From: Desulfobacteraceae bacterium
GTDB lineage: Bacteria > Desulfobacterota > Desulfobacteria > Desulfobacterales > SURF-7
Direction of reading: 5' to 3'
DNA length: 5,568 nucleotides
Assembly: GCA_030619585.1 (NCBI GenBank)
Contig: JAUXBD010000126.1
Location: 1-5,568 of the forward strand
Part shown: positions 1 through 5,444 of the stretch, in pieces
How the letters are laid out: each line of letters starts with the position of its first letter
Position numbering within the stretch: position 1 is the first letter of the stretch
The notes under the pieces: model-generated
Database searches by the model: none
What the model was told of the DNA's origin: nothing
Seen by the model: only the letters and a program-made list of their open reading frames with translations
Position numbers and translations under genes: made by a program

Positions 1-314
1 TCAGCCATATCAGACATCCAGCACCCGGCATCAAGGTCGGGGATCTGGACTGTCTGTTGGGGCTGGGCAAGGATAGCCGCACTTTCAGCCATAAAATGCA
101 CTCCGCAAAAAACAATAAATCTTGCATCCTTGTCAGAGGCGGCCTTTTGCGACAGCCCAAAAGAGTCCCCCCTGTAGTCGCCGATATCCACAATCTCTTT
201 TCTCTGGTAATGGTGAGTCAGGATGATCAGTTCCTTTCCCAGCTTTTTCTTAATTGTCGATATTTTTTCTATAATGTTATTTTGATCCGTATTTTTTTTA
301 TTTATATTATTCAT
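1..314 (-). CDS. nadA: Quinolinate synthase NadA, N-terminal part (runs off left edge)
   Basis: The first 104 residues of quinolinate synthase are present. This [4Fe-4S] cytoplasmic enzyme condenses iminoaspartate with dihydroxyacetone phosphate in de novo NAD synthesis. Seen: THHYQRKEIVDIGDYRGDSF (about residues 33-52), FCGVHFMAESAAIL (69-82) and PDLDAGCWMSDM (92-103). Cys98 aligns with the first of the three cluster cysteines of the family; the other two lie beyond the window. The family is usually about 300-370 residues, so roughly two thirds is missing because of the window edge, with no sign of breakage. The ATG at 314-312 lies inside the end of fdhD and overlaps its stop by 8 bases, which suggests translational coupling as the last visible gene of the leftward row. 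A GGAGA about 10-12 bases upstream can serve as ribosome binding site. The identification is secure; the exact start is very likely. Confidence 0.93.
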   Translation of the reverse strand, partial: MNNINKKNTDQNNIIEKISTIKKKLGKELIILTHHYQRKEIVDIGDYRGDSFGLSQKAASDKDARFIVFCGVHFMAESAAILAQPQQTVQIPDLDAGCWMSDMA

Positions 315-1104
315 CAATTCGTTCTTCTCCACAAAAAATCATTAATCTGTTTTTTCTTAAACTTGCTATTGTCATGTTCAATGACTTTCCCAGGTTCACG
401 GCTAACGATGTGGGCATGGAGGCTCCGATTACAATCTCTATTTTTGCCCTGGCAGCTTTTTGTACCATTTCATAACTGATACGAGAGGAAAGTACGGCCA
501 TTTTTGCACCTGCCAATTTGCCGGACATGAAGGTTTCACCGATAACCTTGTCAAGGGAGTTATGGCGTCCCACATCCTCGGCAGTTGCCATCAAATTAAA
601 GTTTGAATCAAAAATCATTGAGGCGTGTGTGGCGTTTGTTCTTTTATAAAGCTGCTGATGTTCAGGCAGCTGGTTGACACGATCAATTAGATCTTTCTTA
701 CTTATGCTGTTTTTTTCATCAATGGGTGTAAGAATCTGGTTAAGATCCTTTATCAACGCCTTGCCGCATATACCGCAGCTTGACTGGCTGATAAAGCTTC
801 TTCTTTTTAAAAGGTCCGCTACCTTTTTACGCCTTTGCTGCACAAGGGACACAGTCACCACATTGGGGTCCATGTCTTCACAAAAACCAATTGCTGCAAA
901 ATCGCCGGCGTCATCCACCAAACCTTCTGTAAGACAAAATCCGGCAGCATGGGGAATCTCTTTTCCAGGGGTGCGCATTACAACAGAATAGGGCTCACCT
1001 TCAACTATTATTGCAAGGGGTTCCTCAACAACCATATCCTGCTCATAGGTCAGTCGTTGGTTACCTTCATAGCAGATTATATTGTCGGTTTGATAATTCT
1101 CCAT
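307..1104 (-). CDS. fdhD: Formate dehydrogenase accessory sulfurtransferase FdhD
   Basis: This 265-residue protein matches FdhD, which takes sulfur from a cysteine desulfurase (IscS in E. coli) and transfers it to the molybdenum or tungsten bis-MGD cofactor of formate dehydrogenase. Seen: EEPLAIIVEGEP near residues 27-38, the sulfur-relay CxxC motif in SSCGICGK (Cys110, Cys113), ATAEDVGRHNSLDKVIG (about 173-189), a VLSSRISYEMVQKAARAKI segment (about 204-222) and ASMPTSLAVNLG (228-239). Length is normal. The SSRIS turn replaces the more common SGR.S form, a minor deviation. The ATG at 1104 gives the usual short leader before the EEPL block, though its ribosome site is weak (GGA about 6 bases upstream). 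It follows the MOSC gene after a 112-base gap containing a heptamer repeat, and its stop overlaps the nadA start. No formate dehydrogenase gene is visible here. Confidence 0.96.
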   Translation of the reverse strand: MENYQTDNIICYEGNQRLTYEQDMVVEEPLAIIVEGEPYSVVMRTPGKEIPHAAGFCLTEGLVDDAGDFAAIGFCEDMDPNVVTVSLVQQRRKKVADLLKRRSFISQSSCGICGKALIKDLNQILTPIDEKNSISKKDLIDRVNQLPEHQQLYKRTNATHASMIFDSNFNLMATAEDVGRHNSLDKVIGETFMSGKLAGAKMAVLSSRISYEMVQKAARAKIEIVIGASMPTSLAVNLGKSLNMTIASLRKNRLMIFCGEERIDE

Positions 1105-1177
1105 ATATATCCATATAAAAAGTTTGAAGTTTGAAGTTTGAAGTGCCTAAAGTTAATTTGTCGCTTCGCTCCGCCAT
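1067..1177 (-). other. Possible 36-codon leader ORF upstream of and overlapping fdhD
   Basis: An ATG at 1177-1175 is preceded by GGAGG seven bases upstream, a far better ribosome site than fdhD itself has. The reading frame runs 36 codons through the heptamer repeat and past the fdhD start in another frame, stopping with TGA at 1069-1067. The predicted peptide starts MAERSDKLTLGTSNFKLQTF, and its middle is simply a translation of the repeat. I recognise no family. It may be a translated leader that delivers ribosomes to fdhD, or an accident of a dispersed intergenic element. I do not claim it is a real protein. Confidence 0.2.
1121..1144. repeat. 7-bp tandem repeat (AGTTTGA, 3.4 copies)
   Basis: AGTTTGA occurs at 1121-1127, 1128-1134 and 1135-1141, followed by a partial copy AGT. 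It lies in the gap between the MOSC gene and fdhD, on the transcribed leader side of fdhD. The next bases (AGTGCCTAAAGTTAATTTGTC) look like part of the same intergenic element. Copy number of such short repeats can vary by slippage, which would change the fdhD leader length and the frame of the small upstream ORF. Confidence 0.85.
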
Positions 1178-1216
1178 TTATAATCCTCCCAAGGTGGGCC
1201 TTCCGGACCAGGCTTT

Positions 1217-1648
1217 TTACTCAATAAGGCAGACCTTATCACCGCAGCTTATATGTCCGCCTCTGATTACCTTTGCAAACACCCCTTCTTTGGGCATAAT
1301 ACAATCACCGGCCTGATAGTAAATTGCACACTTGTTATGGCACTCTTTTCCGATCTGTGTGATCTCCACCAGTGCAGATTCCCCCAATTCCACCTTTGTG
1401 CCCACCGGTATTGTTTTCCAATCAACTCCCACTGTTGCAATATTTTCCGCAAAATCCCCAAATGTAACATCAAGCCCATCACTGCGGGCCTTTTCAATAT
1501 TTTCAGATGAAAGAAAACTTACCTGTCTGTGCCAATCACCTGCATGGGCGTCTCCTTCCAATCCATGGTTTTCAAGTATATTCGCCTCATCCACCTGGAC
1601 TTTGCGAATTCCTTTCTTCTTACTTATGGCTATTGAAACTATCTTCAT
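1217..1648 (-). CDS. Stand-alone MOSC domain protein
   Basis: A 143-residue single MOSC domain (the fold of the molybdenum cofactor sulfurase C-terminus). Seen: GLEGDAHAGDWHRQVSFLS (about 29-47), the GDFAENIAT block (64-72), and IGKECHNKCAIYYQAGDC (99-116) followed by MPKEGVFAKVIRGG (118-131). Cys103 is the conserved MOSC cysteine, proposed to carry sulfur or bind the metal cofactor. The precise reaction of short stand-alone MOSC proteins is not settled; in anaerobes they commonly sit with molybdopterin genes, which fits fdhD downstream. I chose the ATG at 1648 rather than the in-frame start at 1696, because MKIVSIAISKKKG is the usual start of the domain and GGATT repeats supply a ribosome site just before it. 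The gap to the upstream HTH gene is 66 bases with no evident terminator, so co-transcription is likely. Confidence 0.9.
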   Translation of the reverse strand: MKIVSIAISKKKGIRKVQVDEANILENHGLEGDAHAGDWHRQVSFLSSENIEKARSDGLDVTFGDFAENIATVGVDWKTIPVGTKVELGESALVEITQIGKECHNKCAIYYQAGDCIMPKEGVFAKVIRGGHISCGDKVCLIE

Positions 1649-1714
1649 AAATCCAATCCAATCCTTTTCTATTACTGTAACCGGTAAAAATTGCAAATGC
1701 TATCGGCCAAAACT

Positions 1715-2095
1715 CTACCATTTAAGAATAGGGGATAGAGCATCACACGATCTGCAACCCTTTATTTTTTCATTCCAGTCCTTATGAACAGATCCGTTGC
1801 AGATTGTCCCGTTAATAAACCAGCACAGCTCCCCGGACCGAAATTCCCATGCCGGGCATTTTTCTTTTTTTTCATCCGGACAGTTATTAACTATCCAGCA
1901 TGGTTTTTGTGACTTTTTGCTATTCTCCCCCCTGGTAATAAGAAATAGCAGCTGCCTTTCAACATGGGATGGGACTGTTCTCCAGCCCTGCTCATAACTG
2001 CGTACCGCTTTGATAGATATTCCCAAAAGCTGTGCCATCTGCTTTTGCGTTTTTTTTAACTTTTTCCGAAAAGAAACAAATTTATCACTTGTCAT
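1715..2095 (-). CDS. XRE-type HTH regulator with cysteine-rich C-terminal domain
   Basis: A 126-residue protein in two parts. Residues about 10-50 form a Cro/CI-like helix-turn-helix (KTQKQMAQLLGISIKAVRSY followed by EQGWRTVP). Residues 66-117 carry seven cysteines at 66, 72, 80, 91, 99, 114 and 117, including two Cys-Trp pairs (66-67 and 91-92), CPAWEF (80-85) and CWFINGT (91-97), resembling small 'two-CW' cysteine domains of anaerobes. I infer that the tail binds a metal or Fe-S cluster and makes the protein a sensor; the sequence alone cannot say which. It is first in the leftward row and faces a palindromic promoter shared with nifU, so autoregulation and control of nifUS are plausible. 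The start is the ATG at 2095. An in-frame TTG four codons upstream (2107) lacks a ribosome site, but the ATG's own site is also weak. Confidence 0.8.
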   Translation of the reverse strand: MTSDKFVSFRKKLKKTQKQMAQLLGISIKAVRSYEQGWRTVPSHVERQLLFLITRGENSKKSQKPCWIVNNCPDEKKEKCPAWEFRSGELCWFINGTICNGSVHKDWNEKIKGCRSCDALSPILKW

Positions 2096-2161
2096 ATTAA
2101 CCCACAATTTTTAGATTATTGAGGATAGATCACTTGATGTCATTAAATATTTTAAAGATAA

Positions 2162-2186
2162 AAATTGCTGCATTTTTTAGCAATTT
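2162..2186. repeat. AT-rich inverted repeat in the leader of the HTH gene
   Basis: AAATTGCT (2162-2169) and AGCAATTT (2179-2186) form a perfect 8-bp stem with a 9-base loop. In the leftward transcript the stem is followed by a few U residues (TTTTTATCTTT), so it could act as a weak attenuator or an operator ahead of the HTH gene. The stem is too AT-rich to call an intrinsic terminator with confidence. Confidence 0.4.
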
Positions 2187-2190
2187 ACTC

Positions 2191-2218
2191 TTGACAACCT
2201 GCCACACTGTGATACATT
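2191..2218 (+). promoter_or_regulatory. Candidate promoter for nifUS
   Basis: A consensus -35 TTGACA (2191-2196) is followed after 16 bases by TACATT (2213-2218, four of six matches to TATAAT). Transcription would start near 2225, giving a leader of about 140 bases before nifU. The spacer contains the left CCACA-n-TGTG dyad, so a bound regulator would overlap RNA polymerase. Confidence 0.5.
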
Positions 2219-2219
2219 C

Positions 2220-2247
2220 CCTATACCACAATGTGGCAGGTTGTCAA
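2220..2247 (-). promoter_or_regulatory. Candidate promoter for the HTH-MOSC-fdhD-nadA row
   Basis: Read leftward, TTGACA (2247-2242) is followed after 16 bases by TATAGG (2225-2220) with an extended -10 TG one base upstream. The expected start is near 2213, about 117 bases before the HTH gene ATG. The -35 is the mirror image of the one facing nifU, so the two promoters interleave within one palindrome. Confidence 0.5.
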
Positions 2248-2320
2248 CAGGTATTTTCTGCTTGGACAGGCTGTTTTAAAGGCGTTAAATATATTCTACT
2301 GTTTTGATTCCGATCATGCA

Positions 2321-2350
2321 GTTGTAAAACGATCCGTTGTAAAAACGATC
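2321..2350 (+). repeat. Imperfect direct repeat in the nifU leader
   Basis: GTTGTAAAACGATC (2321-2334) recurs as GTTGTAAAAACGATC (2336-2350), differing by one extra A. A third CGATC lies at 2311-2315. The pair ends directly before the nifU ribosome site (AGGGGGGAGAG, 2351-2361). It could be a second regulatory site or a simple local duplication. Confidence 0.6.
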
Positions 2351-2368
2351 AGGGGGGAGAGAAAAATA

Positions 2369-3217
2369 ATGTGGGAATACACAGGTAAAGTAAAAGAACA
2401 TTTCATGAATCCTCGTAATGTGGGTGTAATCGAAGACGCCGATGGTATCGGTGAGGTGGGTTCGCTTGCATGCGGCGATGCATTAAAGCTGACTTTCAAA
2501 CTTGGTGAAGAGGAAAAAATAATTGATGCACAGTTCCAGACTTTTGGGTGTGCAAGCGCAATAGCATCATCATCTGCCCTTACAGAAATGATTAAGGGGA
2601 TTACATTGGATGAGGCTTCTAAAATTACAAACGATGATATCGCACAATACCTTGGCGGACTTCCAAAGGAGAAAATGCACTGCTCTGTAATGGGCAGAGA
2701 TGCCCTTGAGAAGGCCATAGCTTTTTATCGTGGAGAACCGTACGAAAAGGCGGAAGGTGAAATAGTGTGCGAATGTTTTGGCGTGACTGACCTTGAGATC
2801 CAAAGGGCTGTACAAGAGAACCAGCTTTTATCCATAGAGGATGTTACAGACTATGTGAAGGCCGGCGGAGGTTGCGAAAATTGTCACGACAAAATCAGCA
2901 CGATCATTGATCAAGCTACTGAAGACAAACGACCTGAAAATAAAAAAGCACCGGCTATGACCAATATCCAGAAAATCAGGCTGATTGAAGATGTCATTGA
3001 TAGTGAGATCAAACCTGCCTTGAAAAAAGATGGAGGAGATATCGAACTTATTGACCTGGACGGCGATGCCGTTATTGTGAAGCTTCGCGGTTCTTGTGCA
3101 AACTGCAAAACATCCCAGGTTACTTTAAAAAACTTTATTGAAACTAAGATACGTGAGCTGGTTTCTCCTGACCTTATTGTAAAAGAGGAAAATAGTGATG
3201 AATTCAATATATGTTGA
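2369..3217 (+). CDS. nifU: Three-domain Fe-S cluster scaffold NifU
   Basis: A 282-residue full-length NifU, the cytoplasmic scaffold on which Fe-S clusters are assembled with sulfur from NifS. The IscU-like N-domain (1-125) has Cys35 (LACGDAL, with Asp37), Cys61 (FGCASAIASSSA) and Cys105 (HCSVMG). The central BFD-like [2Fe-2S] domain (about 130-180) has Cys134, Cys136, Cys169 and Cys172 (VCECFGVTD; GGGCENC). The C-terminal Nfu domain (about 200-272) has CxxC at Cys243/Cys246 in RGSCANCKTSQVTL. All nine expected cysteines are present, at nearly the Azotobacter NifU positions. The ATG at 2369 follows AGGGGGGAGAG and matches the family start MWEYTGKVKEHF. A longer frame back to 2231 would begin inside the palindrome and is rejected. 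No nif structural gene is visible, so a housekeeping role is more likely than a nitrogenase-only one. Confidence 0.97.
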   Translation: MWEYTGKVKEHFMNPRNVGVIEDADGIGEVGSLACGDALKLTFKLGEEEKIIDAQFQTFGCASAIASSSALTEMIKGITLDEASKITNDDIAQYLGGLPKEKMHCSVMGRDALEKAIAFYRGEPYEKAEGEIVCECFGVTDLEIQRAVQENQLLSIEDVTDYVKAGGGCENCHDKISTIIDQATEDKRPENKKAPAMTNIQKIRLIEDVIDSEIKPALKKDGGDIELIDLDGDAVIVKLRGSCANCKTSQVTLKNFIETKIRELVSPDLIVKEENSDEFNIC

Positions 3218-4361
3218 TAATAATGCAACCACTAAAGTTGACCCAAAGGTTCTTGATGCCATTCTTCCGTATTTTTCAGAATTGTACGGTAATCCGTCCA
3301 GTATGCACTCTTTTGGCGGCAGCAACGGACAAAAAATTAGACAAGCCAGAGAAAAACTTGCTGCTTTGATAAATGCTTTGCCTGACGAGATCGTTTTTAC
3401 TAGCTGCGGCACCGAAAGTGACAACACTGCTATAATGGCTGCAGTAAATTCTTTGCCTGAAAAAAAGCACATCATAACCACCAGGGTGGAGCACCCTGCT
3501 GTTAAAAACATGTTTGAACACCTTGCCCAAAACAATTTTAATGTAACCTTTGTTCCTGTAGACAAAAGAGGAAGGCTTGATCTTCAATACCTGTATGACA
3601 AGCTAAGTGACGACACGGCTGTTGTCAGTATAATGTGGGCAAACAATGAAACCGGTGTTGTCTTTCCAATTGAAGAGATTTCCCAGGTATTATCAAAAAA
3701 AGGTATAGTCTTTCATACAGATGCGGTGCAGGCGGCAGGAAAAGTTCCAATTGACGTTAAAAAAGCCAAAGTTGACATGCTTTCCCTTTCCGGACACAAA
3801 TTCCATGCACCAAAAGGTATTGGAGCCCTTTATGTGCGTAAAGGCACAAGGTTCTCTCCCTATCTTATCGGAGGGCACCAGGAGAAAGGAAGAAGGGGCG
3901 GGACGGAAAATGTGGCTTCAATTATTGGAATGGGTGAGGCCGGCCGGCTGGCCCTTGAGGAGCTGGATGAAACAAGCAGACAGATGGCAAAACTAAGGGA
4001 CAAGCTTGAAAATGAACTGTTAAGACGTGTGCCACGATCCATTGTAAACGGAGACACGGCAAACCGTCTGCCTGGAACCACCAACATAAGTTTCGAATTT
4101 GTGGAGGGCGAAGCCATACTTTTAATGCTCAATGAATTTGGTATATGCGCATCTTCAGGCTCTGCCTGTACATCAGGCTCACTTGAGCCATCCCATGTGC
4201 TTAGAGCCATGGGAGTTCCCTACACTGCCGCCCATGGCTCAATACGATTTAGCCTCAGCAAATACAATACCGAAGAAGAGATAGACTATATAATTGAAAA
4301 ACTACCTCCTATCATAGAAAGGCTAAGAAACATGTCTCCCTTCTGGAAAGAGGCTTCATAG
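3198..4361 (+). CDS. nifS: Cysteine desulfurase NifS
   Basis: A 387-residue class I PLP-dependent cysteine desulfurase. It converts cysteine to alanine and passes the persulfide sulfur to NifU and other acceptors. Seen: VDNNATTKVDP at the N-terminus, GNPSSMHSFG (31-40), His99 in VEHPAVKN, Asp175/Gln178 in HTDAVQAAGK, the PLP lysine Lys201 in LSGHKFHAPKG, GGTENV (234-239) and catalytic Cys324 in SSGSACTSGSLEPSHVLRAM (319-338). Length is normal and all key residues are intact. The start is the ATG at 3198 with GAGG nine bases upstream; the adjacent GTG at 3195 is less likely. The ORF overlaps the nifU end by 20 bases, implying coupled translation. It may also supply sulfur to the divergent fdhD product (inference). 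Confidence 0.97.
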   Translation: MNSIYVDNNATTKVDPKVLDAILPYFSELYGNPSSMHSFGGSNGQKIRQAREKLAALINALPDEIVFTSCGTESDNTAIMAAVNSLPEKKHIITTRVEHPAVKNMFEHLAQNNFNVTFVPVDKRGRLDLQYLYDKLSDDTAVVSIMWANNETGVVFPIEEISQVLSKKGIVFHTDAVQAAGKVPIDVKKAKVDMLSLSGHKFHAPKGIGALYVRKGTRFSPYLIGGHQEKGRRGGTENVASIIGMGEAGRLALEELDETSRQMAKLRDKLENELLRRVPRSIVNGDTANRLPGTTNISFEFVEGEAILLMLNEFGICASSGSACTSGSLEPSHVLRAMGVPYTAAHGSIRFSLSKYNTEEEIDYIIEKLPPIIERLRNMSPFWKEAS

Positions 4362-4362
4362 A

Positions 4363-4719
4363 TATGCTCTTTTATTCCATATTGAAGCCCCAGACATTCA
4401 AGATCGCGCGGAAAAATTCAATGAGATCTTAGAAATGTTAACCACAATGGAAGGAGAGATGTTCAAGGACGGATTTTACAAAGCATTTGTTCTCCTTGCC
4501 GGGCCTTGCCCTCTTTGTAAAGAATGCGCTAAATCAACGCAAGAGCCATGTCGTTTAGGTAACAGGGCCAGGCCTTCAATGGAGGGTGCCGGGATTGATG
4601 TGTTTCAAACAGCCAGAAATAATGGTTTCCCTATTGTGCCTTTAAAAGAGATGACCGAAACTCAAAATCTATACTCATTAATGTTGGTGGACTATTATCC
4701 TTTTGAGAAATGCTTTTAA
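4363..4719 (+). pseudogene. 5'-truncated DUF2284 cysteine protein remnant
   Basis: From the codon after the nifS stop, one frame reads YALLFHIEAPDI, then FKDGFYKAFVLLAGPCPLCK with three further signature blocks: EPCRLG, RARPSMEGAGIDVFQTAR and a final LYSLMLVDYY. These are the middle and C-terminal parts of DUF2284, a predicted metal-binding family of anaerobes. Four cysteines (CxxCxxC plus one further on) survive. The family normally has about 70-80 more N-terminal residues with another cysteine-proline motif, absent here because nifS occupies the preceding DNA. There is no ATG, GTG or TTG in frame before 4435, and that ATG would discard part of the conserved domain; only a weak GAGA lies before it. 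I call it a truncated gene placed behind nifS, though a 94-residue product from 4435 cannot be excluded. Confidence 0.6.
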
Positions 4720-4731
4720 CTCAGTTTTTTT

Positions 4732-5121
4732 TCAGAGCTCAATAGTGAATTCGTTGTCAGTATCTCCTTGCTTTTCCCCATTGTTTTCTACGCTTTTTTC
4801 AGCTTGAAAAATTTTGATGGTTGTTGAATTTCCGTTGCCCCAGGGCCATAGAAGGGCGCAATGGAAAAAATCACCACAATCCAGATAATAAAGGGTCTGA
4901 CCTTCCTCAATACCACCATAAGGATCAGCGTATTTTTGAGCATCTTCTGGAGGCGTTTTCCCCGGAGGTGAATATGCAGTCCCATAGTAACTTTCAAGAA
5001 TTGAAGTCAGGCTGGGCATATAATTGGTTGTCATAACAAACTCTATGTATTCAGGGCGGTCCTCTCTCAGTTCCTGAAATTCTAATCTTTTTACTTGTTT
5101 CAAAAACTCCTTGTAATCCAT
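4732..5121 (-). CDS. Hypothetical 129-residue soluble protein
   Basis: I do not recognise the family. The protein is acidic at both ends and lacks a signal peptide or membrane segment. It begins MDYKEFLKQVKRLEFQELRE. A proline-rich stretch, YSPPGKTPPED (50-60), leads into DPYGGIEEGQTLYYLDCGDF (66-85) and then HCALLWPWGNGNSTTIKIF (87-105); the last part looks like a conserved core, with Cys82 and Cys88 six residues apart. About 24 mostly polar residues follow as a probable disordered tail. The ATG at 5121 has GAGG seven to eight bases upstream, supporting real translation. The gene converges on the DUF2284 remnant with only 12 bases between the stops. Codon use appears like that of its neighbours. 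It is probably a genuine gene; its function cannot be assigned. Confidence 0.7.
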   Translation of the reverse strand: MDYKEFLKQVKRLEFQELREDRPEYIEFVMTTNYMPSLTSILESYYGTAYSPPGKTPPEDAQKYADPYGGIEEGQTLYYLDCGDFFHCALLWPWGNGNSTTIKIFQAEKSVENNGEKQGDTDNEFTIEL

Positions 5122-5138
5122 TCTGTAACCTCATGCCT

Positions 5139-5166
5139 TTTATATTTGCTTGATCAGATACCTCAA
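5139..5166 (-). promoter_or_regulatory. Possible promoter for the hypothetical gene
   Basis: Read leftward, TTGAGG (5166-5161) and TATAAA (5144-5139) are separated by 16 bases and would start transcription about 16 bases ahead of the ATG at 5121. The -35 is only four of six, and AT-rich DNA gives such matches easily. Confidence 0.3.
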
Positions 5167-5308
5167 ATCTTTATAGAACACAACCTAATTTAATGCTTGT
5201 TGCTTTACCGGGTGAATGGGTGGTAACTGAAATTGACAAAGACAGTGGCATAGTGCACTCTCGTTTAACTCAGGTGTGCTTGGAAATATTAGATTTCATG
5301 ATTATTAT

Positions 5309-5337
5309 TTGATATTTTCAAATGTGAGTGGTATAAT
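5309..5337 (+). promoter_or_regulatory. Near-consensus sigma-70 promoter for the right-edge gene
   Basis: TTGATA (5309-5314, five of six) and TATAAT (5332-5337, six of six) are separated by exactly 17 bases, and TGG precedes the -10 as an extended element. A short TTTGA/TCAAA dyad (5308-5312, 5318-5322) overlaps the -35. Transcription would start near 5344, leaving a leader of about 100 bases before the ATG at 5445. Confidence 0.7.
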
Positions 5338-5444
5338 TGCTCAGTTTTTTAACCTTATTGTAAAATCCCAATAAAAAACAGCACATTATTTAATGATCAA
5401 ACAAGATCCAAAAAACCTCATGATTTAAATAAAGGAGGATAACA

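Larger units (their letters stand above)
2191..2247. repeat. Perfect 16-bp inverted repeat, likely operator region between divergent genes
   Basis: TTGACAACCTGCCACA at 2191-2206 is repeated exactly in reverse complement at 2232-2247. The symmetry continues imperfectly inward: 2208-2211 pair with 2227-2230, and 2213-2214 with 2224-2225. Each side also holds its own local dyad, CCACA-c-TGTGA at 2202-2212 and CCACA-a-TGTGG at 2226-2236, with centres 24 bp apart. There is no U-run after the second arm, so it is not an intrinsic terminator. Its place between the HTH gene and nifU, and the -35 sequences inside the arms, indicate a shared control site. Confidence 0.9.
5122..5444. other. 323-base intergenic region
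   Basis: No convincing gene lies here. It holds a possible leftward promoter next to the hypothetical gene and a strong rightward promoter at 5309-5337. Between them a short open stretch (5154-5312) includes an ATG at 5193 without a ribosome site; its translation contains GEWVVTEIDKDSGIVHSRL, which reads like protein but is too short to assign. I see no tRNA, repeat array or terminator with a proper stem and T-run. Confidence 0.6.

Noticed and set aside
57..479. Rightward ORF opposite nadA and the fdhD end
   Set aside because: Its sequence has no recognisable domain and it lies antisense to two clearly conserved genes.
1649..1696. Sixteen-residue N-terminal extension of the MOSC protein
   Set aside because: The domain normally begins at MKIVSIAISK (ATG 1648), and the GGATT repeats before it give a better ribosome site than anything near 1696.
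2191..2250. Reading the palindrome as an intrinsic terminator or as transposon end repeats
   Set aside because: There is no T-run after either arm, no transposase nearby and no flanking target duplication seen; consensus -35 boxes in the arms fit a promoter/operator better.
2231..2368. Longer nifU reading frame starting at 2231
   Set aside because: The upstream start lies inside the palindrome, has no ribosome site, and adds 46 residues unlike any NifU; MWEYTGKVKEHF at 2369 with AGGGGGGAGAG is the family start.
4701..4732. Terminator between the DUF2284 remnant and the convergent gene (T-run at 4725-4732)
   Set aside because: The only stem is about five base pairs with a G-T pair and a 12-base loop (4703-4707 with 4720-4724), too weak to call despite the eight-T run.
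5233..5261. TTGACA at 5233-5238 as a second promoter
   Set aside because: No acceptable -10 lies 15-19 bases downstream.
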